Positions 27,105 through 35,911 of a stretch of DNA of 64,000 bases are shown in pieces; the stretch's first letter is position 1, and the number at the start of each line of letters is the position of its first letter. The DNA comes from Neobacillus pocheonensis. Lineage in GTDB: Bacteria > Bacillota > Bacilli > Bacillales > Cytobacillaceae. The DNA is taken from the NCBI GenBank assembly GCA_023702235.1, contig JAMQCR010000001.1:930001-994000 (forward strand), written 5' to 3'. Under the pieces are notes generated by a model. The model was not told where the DNA came from. It was given only the letters and a program-made list of their open reading frames with translations, and did not search any database. The position numbers were made by a program, and so were the translations under genes.

Positions 27105-27932
27105 ATGAAATTTGTAATCGATAAAGAATGGCTGCTGAAAAATATAAACGAATATGAAGTAAGGGTTGTAGACTGTCGTTTTTCACTTGCTGAACCAGAA
27201 AAGGGTAGACAAGATTATGATAAAAATCATCTCCCCGGGGCGGTCTTTTTTGATCTTGAAAAAGACTCTTCTGGTCATGTAAGCGAACATGGAGGAAGAC
27301 ATCCATTGCCTAACCTAGATGAGTTTATAGGAAAGCTAGAGCAGGTCGGAATTGATAAAAATACAGTTGTGGTCGCCTATGATAACGGGGAAGGAGCCTT
27401 TGCTGCTCGTTTTTGGTGGCTTCTTCATTACCTGGGGCATGAAAAAGTGTATGTACTTGACGGAGGATTTAAAGGCTGGAATGAGGCAAATTTCCCAGTT
27501 ACCACAGAAATACCTGCCTTTGGAAAGGCGGATTTTCAAGTCAATATCCATGCAGAATTTTTAGCAAATATTGAAGAAGTGAAGGAAACGGCCTTGGGCA
27601 GTACCAATAAAGTAGTATTAATTGATTCACGTGAAGAAAAAAGATTTATGGGGATTGAGGAACCGATTGACAAAAAAGCAGGACATATTCCAGGAGCAAT
27701 TAACAAGCCTTGGTTTGAGGGGCTTCGCAACGGTCAATATAAAACCGTTGAGGAACAAAAACAAAGGTTTTCGGAAATTGAAGTAGAAAAACAGCTTATT
27801 GTTTACTGTGGCTCTGGTGTAACTGCGGTGCCCAACTTTTTAGCGTTAAAGGAAGCTGGTTTTGAAAAAGTAAAGCTCTACGTCGGAAGCTTTAGTGATT
27901 GGATTTCATATGAGGAAAATGAAATTAAATAA
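27105..27932 (+). CDS. Thiosulfate/3-mercaptopyruvate sulfurtransferase (tandem rhodanese)
   Basis: A 275-residue tandem rhodanese: inactive N-terminal domain (DCRFSLAEPEKGRQDYDKNH, HLPGAVFFDL) and catalytic C-terminal domain with active-site loop VYCGSGVTAVPNFLAL, Cys in CGSGVT. The GSGVTA loop is closer to mercaptopyruvate than to thiosulfate enzymes, so substrate is uncertain. ATG 27105 has GAGGAGG upstream; the TTG three bases earlier is not needed. It follows dynA at 24 nt and may share its transcript. Confidence 0.9.
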   Translation: MKFVIDKEWLLKNINEYEVRVVDCRFSLAEPEKGRQDYDKNHLPGAVFFDLEKDSSGHVSEHGGRHPLPNLDEFIGKLEQVGIDKNTVVVAYDNGEGAFAARFWWLLHYLGHEKVYVLDGGFKGWNEANFPVTTEIPAFGKADFQVNIHAEFLANIEEVKETALGSTNKVVLIDSREEKRFMGIEEPIDKKAGHIPGAINKPWFEGLRNGQYKTVEEQKQRFSEIEVEKQLIVYCGSGVTAVPNFLALKEAGFEKVKLYVGSFSDWISYEENEIK

Positions 27933-28002
27933 TTTTTAAACCTTACTTATGTTATAATAATAATCGTGTTGTTTTTTTAGGTACAAAAAGGGAGGTCCAA
28001 AA

Positions 28003-28896
28003 TTGGAAAATCAAAAGCCTTCGCTTATGCTCGTAGATGGCATGGCTCTTTTATTCCGAGCTTTTTACGCTACGGCTGTCTCAGGGCAATTTATGATAAA
28101 TTCAAAAGGAATTCCGACAAATGGAATCCATGGCTTCGTTAAGCATTTGTTTACGGCCGTATCTTCCTTTAAGCCTACTCATCTAGCGGTTTGTTGGGAT
28201 ATGGGAAGTAAAACCTTTCGCACAGAAATTTTTTCGGATTATAAAGGAAATCGCGTAGAAGCACCCGTTGAACTAATACCGCAATTTGATTTAGTAAAAG
28301 AAGTTGTCGCTTCATTTGATATTCCCAATATTGGATTGAAAGGTTATGAAGCAGATGATTGCATTGGTACGATTGCGAGCCAGGCTAAGGCTTATGCCAA
28401 AGTATCAATCTTAACAGGTGATCAAGATATTCTTCAGCTACTTGAAGAAAATATCTCTGTTATTTTGTTGAAAAAAGGTTATGGCAATTATCTTGTTCAT
28501 ACACCACAAACCTTTTTTGAGGAAAAGGGGATTAAGCCGCGACAAATGATTGATTTAAAGGCATTGATGGGTGACCCAAGTGATAATTATCCTGGTGTAA
28601 AAGGGATTGGGGAAAAAACGGCCCTTAAACTCTTACAAGAATTTGAACATGTTGATGGGATTATTTCAAATCTCGATCTACTTTCAAAATCCAATAAGAC
28701 CAAAATCGAGCAGGATTTAGAAATGCTTCATTTATCGAGAATTTTAGCTGAAATTAAGTGCGATGTTCCAGTTAGTTGCGCCTTAGAAGAAGCAGGACTT
28801 AGAATTGAAAAGGAAAAAGCACTGAATAAATTAATGGAATTGGAGCTCCGTGGGTTACAGAGAATCCTTCCATTGGATGAAGCTTTTGTCTCATGA
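28003..28896 (+). CDS. ypcP: 5'-3' exonuclease YpcP (Pol I N-domain-like / flap endonuclease)
   Basis: A 297-residue FEN/PIN-family nuclease. Metal-site acids are visible: LMLVDGMALLFRAF, KGYEADDCIGTIA, LTGDQDILQLL, GDPSDNYPGVKGIGEKTA with the helix-hairpin-helix. It lacks the polymerase part, like B. subtilis YpcP, which removes RNA primers redundantly with PolA. Start is TTG 28003 behind GGGAGGTCCAAAA. A hairpin terminator closes it. Confidence 0.93.
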   Translation: MENQKPSLMLVDGMALLFRAFYATAVSGQFMINSKGIPTNGIHGFVKHLFTAVSSFKPTHLAVCWDMGSKTFRTEIFSDYKGNRVEAPVELIPQFDLVKEVVASFDIPNIGLKGYEADDCIGTIASQAKAYAKVSILTGDQDILQLLEENISVILLKKGYGNYLVHTPQTFFEEKGIKPRQMIDLKALMGDPSDNYPGVKGIGEKTALKLLQEFEHVDGIISNLDLLSKSNKTKIEQDLEMLHLSRILAEIKCDVPVSCALEEAGLRIEKEKALNKLMELELRGLQRILPLDEAFVS

Positions 28897-28899
28897 TAT

Positions 28900-28931
28900 A
28901 AAAGGTTGTCTCAAAATGAGGCAACCTTTTT
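28900..28931 (+). terminator. Terminator after ypcP
   Basis: AAAGGTTGTCTCA / TGAGGCAACCTTTTT stem with a 4-nt loop. Confidence 0.85.
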
Positions 28932-29021
28932 GTATGAAAAAGGCTGTGCCTATACCATTTTGGATTCATTTGAATATATATTATGATAAATGACCAGAAA
29001 ATGATTGTAGGTGAAAAGGGA

Positions 29022-31353
29022 ATGTATGAAAAGTCTATTGGCATTTTTTTATCAAAGCAGGAATGGAAGAGGCTACTTCAAAAACAGACGGACAATGGTA
29101 ATGACGTCACTTTTTACCAATATGCCAAAAGAGGTGAAGAGTTAGCTATTGAAGTTTTATTCTTTAATAGCGAGCATCTAATGTTACCCGAACTTAAGGG
29201 TAATGCCTTTGTTATAAAAGGAACTACACTAATAGAAAAAGGCTATATTAGTATTCCTTCTATCGTTTATAACACGACAAAATATAATAGTAGGAAAATA
29301 ATAAGAAATATTGCTGAACTAGGACAAAACCCAAGTATTCACATAATTAACGAGCGTAATAGTGTAAAGAAAAAACATTTATTTGATTTAATTGAAACTC
29401 AAAAGGAATTAAAACAATACATGAAAAAAGAAGAACAGCAGATTGAATCAGCCTTAATCTTTCAAGTCTTAGGACAAAAGGGGATTCGTCAAAAATGGAA
29501 AATTCCTATTCTATATGCAAAGGACTCGGAAAACAAAATTTATTCATTTGAAGAAGCATATACGCTCAAATTCAATAATCATCTGAAAATGGACGAATTA
29601 AAAGGAGAAATTTATAAGGTAAGTCAAAAAATATTTAAAATTCTCCATTATTATTATCCAGGGGTATTTGAAATAGGTCTGCAATTCATTTTGGACAATG
29701 AGGAAATACAACTGCAATCCACCTGTTCCATTTTTACGATTGCTCAAGACTTACAAAACTGGAATGACAAATTATATAAAAAAATTGTAAATTGGCCGAT
29801 TGATTTGGCGAATTCCATTCGTTTAATTACAACGCAAAAGGAAGAGTACACTTTAAGAAATTCACAAAAGGAGTATGAAGAAAAGAGAAAATCATGGGAT
29901 GAGACACTTTATTCGGAATTAATTGAAGAATCATCCTCGGAAAAATTTAATTTTTGGGTGAAGTTCAAAGCCTTTCAAGATAATCAGATGACAATTAAAG
30001 TACCAGATCGTGTTGCAAACCAATTGCAAAAATCACCAACTAGTATAAAACTTGGTGTAAAAGAGGAGCCTTGTCAATGTATCATTTATAAAGATGCGGT
30101 CCCATTAAAAAATAATTCTTATCATTATCCAATTGAAATTTTGATCTCCCAAACACTTGTAGATAAAATGCATCTGCCGCTTGATTTAATTTATCAAATT
30201 CAATTTTCAAATAAGAAAGTCTTAATTGGTCCTACAATTGGCTTTTTATTAGGGGAAAAGAATCAATTATATGACCTAACATATATGGAAAAATACAATG
30301 ACCGCTTTGGTGAATATGAAACATTTGGAGGATTAATCATTGCCTTTTCCCCCGTTCAGTAGATTGGAATGAAAAAATTGCTTACGGAATGGTTTTTGAT
30401 TCATCAACAAAACAATGGCGATATGATTCTGCACCAATACCCTCGACTATCTATAGGCGAAATTTCCATCAAAACAAAGATAGAATTAAACGTCTAAAAG
30501 AATTGACGGGAGGCAATTTATTTAATTCCTATCATTTAAAAAAATCAGATCTATTGTTATTAAAAAATGAGCCCGAAATTAGAGACCATTTACCACCAAC
30601 CTTTCTTTTAAAGCACATCGAAGAATTAATTGATTTTATTAACCATAAACAGAAAATCATTTTGAAACCAGTAAGCTTATCTCGTGGACGTGGAATCTTC
30701 ATTTTAGAAAAAAAAGAACAACCTGGTAAAGGATTTGTTTTATACGATTATCGCAATAATTCACGAATTGAACACAAGGTTCATGACAATGTTGAATTAG
30801 AAAAGATGCTGAATAAATTAGGTATTCTAAACCATGGGTACTTATTTCAAACGTATATTCCACTTTTAAAAATTAATAATCGAGCCTTTGACGTTAGGGT
30901 TGTGATGCAGAAATACAATAAAATGAAATGGAAATGCTCAGGAATAGAATGCAGGGTTGCCCGTGAAAACGATGATCTAACAAATATTGCTAGGGGCGGA
31001 GAAGGAATGTCCTTAGAGAGTGTGATAAAGACCACTACCCAGGCCTTTTCCTTTTCAAATGTTTATAAAAGTATTATCAAACTTTGCCACAGTTTTTGTT
31101 ATTTAATGAATAAGGGAGACGAACATTTTGCTGAATTCGGATTAGATATCGCATTAGATGAAAAAGGCTTTCCATGGATATTAGAGGCAATATTTATCCG
31201 AGTTTTAAGGGGTTCAAGGAATTGGACTATGAGACATATTTAAAAATTCGTTATCAACCACTTCTGTATGCTGTACAAATCCAGGGTTTTAAAATACTTG
31301 ATGGTATGAAGATAAATAATATCCTGCCCTCCCGAAAAAAGCTCCTTTTTTAA
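29022..31353 (+). CDS. YheC/YheD-type endospore coat-associated protein (ATP-grasp), two frameshifts
   Basis: About 777 residues when repaired. The C-terminal half is an ATP-grasp of the YheC/D family: ILKPVSLSRGRGIFIL, YLFQTYIP, NNRAFDVRVVMQK, FAEFGLDIALDEKGFPWILEAN. The N-terminal half has a long variable region and a YheC/D core (YGMVFDSSTKQWRYDSAPIP). It is much longer than B. subtilis YheC or YheD. ATG 29022 has AGGTG 8 nt upstream. Breaks: C5 at 30349-30353 should be C6 (SPRSVDWNEKIAYGM joins the halves); AA at 31189-31190 should be AAA (EANIYPSFKGFKELDYETYL restores the tail to 31353). Neither break is at GGCC. It is next to sspL, consistent with a spore role. Confidence 0.85.
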
Positions 31354-31364
31354 TTGATTAAACT

Positions 31365-31411
31365 GAGGAGATGACTCATAAGGGTCTGATTCTTACTTTT
31401 GAGTCATCCTC
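31365..31411. terminator. Bidirectional terminator between coat gene and sspL
   Basis: GAGGAGATGACTCA / TGAGTCATCCTC stem between convergent genes, with TTTTGTTT on the plus side. Confidence 0.75.
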
Positions 31412-31418
31412 ATTTTGT

Positions 31419-31556
31419 TTATTTTGTATTTTTCTTTTTAGCGGCATTTTCTAGTTTACTTTTTGGTTCTTCAGCAAATTCTGCATCCTGACCATATCCA
31501 TGAGGATTTACGCCAGGAGCTTTTACCCCACGGTTTCTATTTTGGTTTTTGCTCAT
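31419..31556 (-). CDS. sspL: Small acid-soluble spore protein L
   Basis: A 45-residue protein on the minus strand. GVKAPGVNPHG and EPKSKLENAAKKKNTK align with B. subtilis SspL (GGVTPQG; DPKTELEERAKKSNTK). ATG 31556 has GGAGGTGATC, a strong ribosome site. Sigma-G-type forespore expression is known for SspL and inferred here. Very lysine-rich and hydrophilic. Confidence 0.85.
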   Translation of the reverse strand: MSKNQNRNRGVKAPGVNPHGYGQDAEFAEEPKSKLENAAKKKNTK

Positions 31557-31640
31557 AAATGATCACCTCCAGTGTAGTTAGTATTTCCAAAGGGAATAAT
31601 AAAACTCGGGCTTTCGAACACTAGTGGTAGAGGTGATCAA

Positions 31641-32132
31641 ATGAACAAAGGTGTTTACTTAGCACTTTTTAGCATTGGACTAGCGCAGGGGATGAAAATT
31701 CCGGTTCATTATTATAAAAAGAAGGAATGGCGTCCCGAACTTTTTTTCCAAACCGGAGGTATGCCTAGCTCACACTCGGCTGGAGTTTCCACACTTACAA
31801 CTTATATTGCACTAAGACAAGGACTCCCAACCTTTGATTTTGCGCTATCGCTTATTTATGGGTTAATTGTGATGTACGATGCTCAAGGAATTCGCCGCCA
31901 AACAGGGGAACTTACCTTAAGGGTAAATTCGCTGAACGATTTAATGGAGAAAATCCAAAAAGAGGAAACCGTAGAATTTAAACAAACCGAACCAAAAAGA
32001 TTAAAAGAAATGTTAGGACACCAACCGGAAGAAGTAATCGGCGGTGCCTTATTCGGTGTTTTAATTGGAATTGCAGGTCATATGTGTACAAAAAAGGATA
32101 GAAAATGGTCCAACTATAAGTTAAGATTTTAA
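31641..32132 (+). CDS. Divergent PAP2 family (DUF212/YuiD-like) membrane protein
   Basis: A 163-residue protein with about four spans. The phosphatase-like signature GGMPSSHSAGVSTL and MYDAQGIRRQTGE define the DUF212 family, distantly related to PAP2 acid phosphatases. ATG 31641 follows TAGAGGTGATCAA. Related to B. subtilis YuiD. Substrate unknown. C-terminal GGALFGVLIGIAGH is a final helix. Confidence 0.9.
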   Translation: MNKGVYLALFSIGLAQGMKIPVHYYKKKEWRPELFFQTGGMPSSHSAGVSTLTTYIALRQGLPTFDFALSLIYGLIVMYDAQGIRRQTGELTLRVNSLNDLMEKIQKEETVEFKQTEPKRLKEMLGHQPEEVIGGALFGVLIGIAGHMCTKKDRKWSNYKLRF

Positions 32133-32172
32133 GGGATGTTTTTAATTGGTATGGAGAGGGATGTTTTGCTCA

Positions 32173-32442
32173 GTGCGAACTGTCGAAGAATTTTTGCACT
32201 ACCTGCATGGAAAGGGTTTTCAATTTCAAGAGGATGCAATTGGCTTTATATACTTTGGGAAACACTACACAAATGCCTCTGACGAAATGATTAATACGGC
32301 AATTGAACTGACATTAAAGGCACAAAAAAGCTTTGATGGCAGTTTCTATGTCTCATTGCTTGAAACATTAATGTCAAACAAGATAAAGTCAAGAAAAGAT
32401 GCCATAAAGTTTGTCAAAGATAAAGAATTAATGGCCATATAG
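32173..32442 (+). CDS. Small conserved Bacillus protein (DUF6123-like)
   Basis: About 89 residues from GTG 32173 (MRTVEEFLHYLHGKGFQF), with GGAGAGGG upstream; ATG 32161 is in frame but overlaps that site too closely. Recognisable phrase EDAIGFIYFGKHYTNASDEM. No catalytic motif, membrane segment or Cys pattern; mostly helical. I recall the family only as an uncharacterised Bacillus group, so the family name is tentative. Confidence 0.6.
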   Translation: MRTVEEFLHYLHGKGFQFQEDAIGFIYFGKHYTNASDEMINTAIELTLKAQKSFDGSFYVSLLETLMSNKIKSRKDAIKFVKDKELMAI

Positions 32443-32449
32443 GCTTCAT

Positions 32450-32490
32450 TAAAAAAACTCCCTTGCAGTCTGGAAAAGGGAGTTTTTTTA
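32450..32490. terminator. Bidirectional terminator
   Basis: AAAAAAACTCCCTT / AAGGGAGTTTTTTT stem between convergent genes. Confidence 0.9.
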
Positions 32491-32499
32491 ATGAACATC

Positions 32500-33420
32500 T
32501 TATCGTTCAAAACTATTGTTTTTTCTTAATAATGGAATCCTATTTGTCGGGAGCTCAGCAAATATCATACCGGCAAAAATAAGCAAACAGCCAAATAAGG
32601 CACTATAAGATAAACGATCATTGGCCAAAAAGTATCCAGTAATTGCCGCAAAAACGGGTTCCATGGCAAAAATTAAAGCGACCCTAGTTGCTGTGGTGTA
32701 CTTTTGAAAATTCGTTTGGACAAAAAAGGCAATCGCAGTAGCAAAAATGCTAGTTATTAGCAAAGCAATAAAGACATCATGTGAAAGTAATATCTTCACA
32801 TTTAATGACTTTTTCCAATCCTCAAAAAGGAAAGCGGAAATGATCGATAGAATGGCAACGGTTGATATTTGAATGACCGTTAATAATAATGTTGGGTACT
32901 TGCTACTATATTTTCCTGTTAAAATAATTTGTAAAGCAAAACTTATTGCACAAATAAACATAAAGCCATCCCCAATATTTAACCCGGCAACATCTGTCAT
33001 CGTTAAAAGAAAAAGACCTACTGTTGCAGTTAGCACCCCAAAAATCGCATTTTTACTGGGATATTGTTTGAATAAAAACAATGAAAACAGGGGGACGAAA
33101 ATAACATTTAGGCCTGTAATAAATCCCGCTTTTGAAGTAGTTGTATATAATAATCCAATGGTTTGTGTCGCATAACCAAGGAAAAGCCAAAATCCGATGA
33201 AAACTCCGGAAAGGGCTAACTTTAGATTTAAAAGCTTCAGCTGTTTCCTTTCAAAAATTAAAAGACATATCATAAGTAGTATGGCGGCAGTTAGGAAACG
33301 AATTCCGTTAAAAGAAAATGGTTCAATCGAATTAATCGCATTTTGAACTAAAACAAAAGTAGTTCCCCAAAATAGTGTGACAAATAGCAAGCTGATATCT
33401 GCAAAAATTGGTTTCTTCAT
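32500..33420 (-). CDS. EamA/DMT-superfamily transporter
   Basis: A 306-residue protein with ten hydrophobic segments forming two EamA repeats (residues about 8-140 and 150-290). Typical features: WGTTFVLVQNAINSIEPFSF at the start, GFITGLNVIFVPLFSLFLF, ALIFAMEPVFAAITGYFL. Drug/metabolite exporter family; substrate not predictable. It lies 5 nt downstream of the RNase H-like gene on the same strand, so probably cotranscribed. Confidence 0.9.
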   Translation of the reverse strand: MKKPIFADISLLFVTLFWGTTFVLVQNAINSIEPFSFNGIRFLTAAILLMICLLIFERKQLKLLNLKLALSGVFIGFWLFLGYATQTIGLLYTTTSKAGFITGLNVIFVPLFSLFLFKQYPSKNAIFGVLTATVGLFLLTMTDVAGLNIGDGFMFICAISFALQIILTGKYSSKYPTLLLTVIQISTVAILSIISAFLFEDWKKSLNVKILLSHDVFIALLITSIFATAIAFFVQTNFQKYTTATRVALIFAMEPVFAAITGYFLANDRLSYSALFGCLLIFAGMIFAELPTNRIPLLRKNNSFER

Positions 33421-33425
33421 AGTGC

Positions 33426-33833
33426 TTACTTTTCCCCCAGTGAATTTTTTCGGATTGCCAATCTTGCAAGCCCATCCGCAACCTTATTTTCTATACTTGG
33501 AATCCATTTCAGAAAAAATAAATCAAACTGCTTCGATAGTTGTAATGCCGTTTCTAGCAATGGAGTGTAGAGCTTGTTTTTAACAAATTCCTTCTCAATA
33601 GCCCTATTTACTAATTCTGAATCCGTTCGAAATGAGACCAAATTGTTGGAAAATCCTTTTTCAATACAAATTTCTAATGCTTTGATTAAGGCATGATATT
33701 CTGCTTCATGATTAGACATAATTCCAAGAGGAATGGAATATTTTTCAACAGTCCCATTACCTTTTATAAAAATTCCGGCACCGCTAGGTCCAGGATTACC
33801 AGCACTAGCTCCATCAATATAAACTTCAATCAA
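33426..33833 (-). CDS. ypdQ: RNase HI-like protein YpdQ
   Basis: A 135-residue RNase H fold: VYIDGASAGNPGPSGAGI (first Asp), NHEAEYHALIKALE (Glu), FRTDSELVNRAI (Asp), ENKVADGLARLA (final Asp). All four carboxylates are present. TTG 33833 is chosen because GGAGGATA lies just upstream; longer frames from 33875 lack a site. B. subtilis YpdQ has the same length. It is divergent from ypeP, another RNase H-fold protein. Confidence 0.88.
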   Translation of the reverse strand: MIEVYIDGASAGNPGPSGAGIFIKGNGTVEKYSIPLGIMSNHEAEYHALIKALEICIEKGFSNNLVSFRTDSELVNRAIEKEFVKNKLYTPLLETALQLSKQFDLFFLKWIPSIENKVADGLARLAIRKNSLGEK

Positions 33834-34044
33834 AACAGTATCCTCCAAGTATGTATTTATAGAAAAGTTTATCATACTTTAATACATCCATGCAGGAATA
33901 GATGAATTCTATAACTACATTAAAAAAACTGGGTATGATAAGAATATATGCCTTAACATAGTATAGTAAGAAAGCGCGTTTGATCGTGAAGCATTCCAGT
34001 ATACATTTTACGAACGAAATTTTTTCAAGAGAGGCTGACCAGAA

Positions 34045-34704
34045 ATGAAATATAGGCTTGATTGGAATTATAAATTAAAAGGAAGCGAAGAAAAAATCCA
34101 GTTTTCTTCGGATTGGGTTTCTGGTGAGATAGCAATCCAAGTAGGAGAAGAGCTTGAAAAGTCGGGTAAAGCAAGTGACCTGTATTTTTATGATGAAAAA
34201 GGGACATCTTGGATTTTGAAAGAAATGAAAAAGCTGTTAACTGAAATCGAGGAAGATCCCCATGAAATTACTGTCTATTTTGACGGAGGATTTCAAAAGG
34301 AAACGAACCAAGCCGGTTTCGGTTCTGTTATCTTTTTTAAACAAGGAAAAAAGAAATATCGAATCCGAGCCAATGAACGTTTTGATGAAATGGAAACGAA
34401 TAATGAAGCTGAATATGCAGCGTTTTATTATTCTCTAAATATTTTAGAGGATTTAGGGGTCCATCATCTTTCTTGTGAATTTAAAGGTGACTCCCAAGTG
34501 GTTTTAAACCAGTTAGCTGGAGAATGGCCTTGCTATGAAGAAGCACTTAATCGCTGGCTGGACCGGATTGAAGAAAAAATTAAAGCACTTGGGATTGAGC
34601 CAACATATACGGCAATTTCAAGGAAAGAGAACAAAGAAGCGGATAAATTGGCAACCCAGGCATTAGAAGGAAAAGAAATTTTCGCAAAAACTTTAATTCT
34701 ATAA
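34045..34704 (+). CDS. ypeP: RNase H-fold protein YpeP
   Basis: A 219-residue protein. The N-terminal 75 residues are a separate small domain (YRLDWNYKLKGSEEKIQFSSDW). The C-terminal RNase H fold has YFDGGFQKETNQAGFGSVIF, ETNNEAEYAAFYYSL, FKGDSQVVLNQL and KENKEADKLATQAL, so catalytic acids appear conserved. Equivalent to B. subtilis YpeP by order and architecture. ATG 34045 has AAGAGAGG about 11 nt upstream. Substrate unknown. Confidence 0.87.
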   Translation: MKYRLDWNYKLKGSEEKIQFSSDWVSGEIAIQVGEELEKSGKASDLYFYDEKGTSWILKEMKKLLTEIEEDPHEITVYFDGGFQKETNQAGFGSVIFFKQGKKKYRIRANERFDEMETNNEAEYAAFYYSLNILEDLGVHHLSCEFKGDSQVVLNQLAGEWPCYEEALNRWLDRIEEKIKALGIEPTYTAISRKENKEADKLATQALEGKEIFAKTLIL

Positions 34705-34724
34705 GAAACGGGGTTTCGTGTATA

Positions 34725-34910
34725 GTGAAGAATTCAGACAGAAGGGAACTATTAAGTCGTGTTGAAAACTTAATAGTCGAATACTGTGAAGGATGTTTTT
34801 TACATCAACAATTAAAAAAGGAGGAAGGCCGGAGATTGGCACACCGTTTTTGTATATCACAATGTACGGTTGGGGAGAAGCTACAGGAATACGGGAAAAA
34901 GCTGATATAA
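34725..34910 (+). CDS. ypeQ: Zinc-finger protein YpeQ (C-x2-C...CI-x2-C type)
   Basis: A 61-residue protein: YCEGCFLHQQLKKEEGRRLAHRF with CISQC closing the knuckle, the zf-C2HCIx2C family pattern (CxxC, His, CIxxC). GTG start at 34725 with a weak GGGG upstream. It follows ypeP by 20 nt and is probably in its operon, as in B. subtilis. Function unknown. Confidence 0.8.
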   Translation: MKNSDRRELLSRVENLIVEYCEGCFLHQQLKKEEGRRLAHRFCISQCTVGEKLQEYGKKLI

Positions 34911-34947
34911 AAAAACACCGTTCTAACTATGGTAAACAGACCGAATA

Positions 34948-34976
34948 AAAAGGCTAACGAACTTCGTTAGCCTTTG
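34948..34976. terminator. Bidirectional terminator between ypeQ and cspD
   Basis: AAAGGCTAACGA / TCGTTAGCCTTT stem with a 3-nt loop, between convergent genes. Confidence 0.9.
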
Positions 34977-34998
34977 ATTAGTTATGATCATTTTAGAA

Positions 34999-35199
34999 TT
35001 AAAGTTTTACTACGTTTGCAGCTTGAGGTCCACGGTTTCCTTCAACGATTTCGAAAGAAACTTCTTGGCCTTCTTCTAATGATTTAAAGCCGTCACCTTG
35101 GATCGCACTGAAATGTACGAATACATCGTCTCCGCCTTCAACTTCGATAAAACCGAAACCTTTTTCATTGTTGAACCATTTTACTTTACCGTTTTGCAT
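34999..35199 (-). CDS. cspD: Cold-shock protein CspD/CspB type
   Basis: A 66-residue OB-fold RNA chaperone: [20 protein letters not shown] (RNP1) and [10 protein letters not shown] (RNP2), ending [10 protein letters not shown]. Start ATG 35199 (MQNGKVKW) is preceded by AGGAGGAAG; longer frames upstream are not used. The 5' region (35200-35480) has about 280 nt without a gene, compatible with a long cold-shock leader. Same position as cspD next to ypeQ in B. subtilis. Confidence 0.95.
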   Translation of the reverse strand: MQNGKVKWFNNEKGFGFIEVEGGDDVFVHFSAIQGDGFKSLEEGQEVSFEIVEGNRGPQAANVVKL

Positions 35200-35488
35200 G
35201 TACTTCTTCCTCCTAAGCCTTTCATGACACATCTTCCCGAGTGCCAAGTTTAAATATTATCATGCTTCAAAGCTTGAAAATTAAATCCTTTTCTAAATTG
35301 TTGCATGACGAATTAAATATACATCAATGATTTTGGGCAGTCAAGGAATGTAAACGATTTTTCAACCAATTTTTGAACGGTTTAAAACGGTTAAATAATA
35401 CTGTATTTATCTTATCGCTTAACATAAAATTCCTACTTTCTCATATGTTAAAATAAATAAATTTTACCTATAGAGGGGTGGGGACACC

Positions 35489-35680
35489 ATGTACCGATTT
35501 TCAGTTGAGGGAGAGGAATGGATTTTAAGATTCTCACCACAAGTGTTTATTGATTCTGATGAGAAACAGGCAATTTTAATGTCATTACTTCATATTGGTA
35601 ATGATTTATCTGCTTTTTCGCATGGAGAGAAACCTTTCTCATGTTTACAAAGAAAATTGGAGCCATTGTTTTTGATGTAG
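35489..35680 (+). CDS. 63-residue hypothetical protein
   Basis: ATG 35489 follows GAGGGGTGGGGACACC. The protein has a beta-like start (YRFSVEGEEWILRFSPQVFI) and an amphipathic helix, SLLHIGNDLSAFS. No recognised motif, membrane segment or Cys set. A good ribosome site, own promoter space and a hairpin at 35685-35713 behind it support reality. Not recognised. Confidence 0.5.
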   Translation: MYRFSVEGEEWILRFSPQVFIDSDEKQAILMSLLHIGNDLSAFSHGEKPFSCLQRKLEPLFLM

Positions 35681-35784
35681 AAAGAATACCGTCTTTTATT
35701 TTGACGGTATCAAATATAATAGCAGAAGAAAATTGGTATATTCAAAATTCAGCGATAAACCCAATTAAGAAAATATGAAGCAAT

Positions 35785-35822
35785 AATCCCTTTCAGTTTC
35801 AATAGTCTACTGAAAGGGATTT
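35785..35822 (+). terminator. Hairpin terminator upstream of topB
   Basis: AATCCCTTTCAGT / ACTGAAAGGGATT stem followed by TGTTTTGTTGTT. Confidence 0.75.
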
Positions 35823-35911
35823 GTTTTGTTGTTATTTTTACCTCTTTACGTTTAACGGAGATAATGGGTAAAATGGAGTCTGGGAAGCTTTAAATAAGAG
35901 GAGCAATCATT

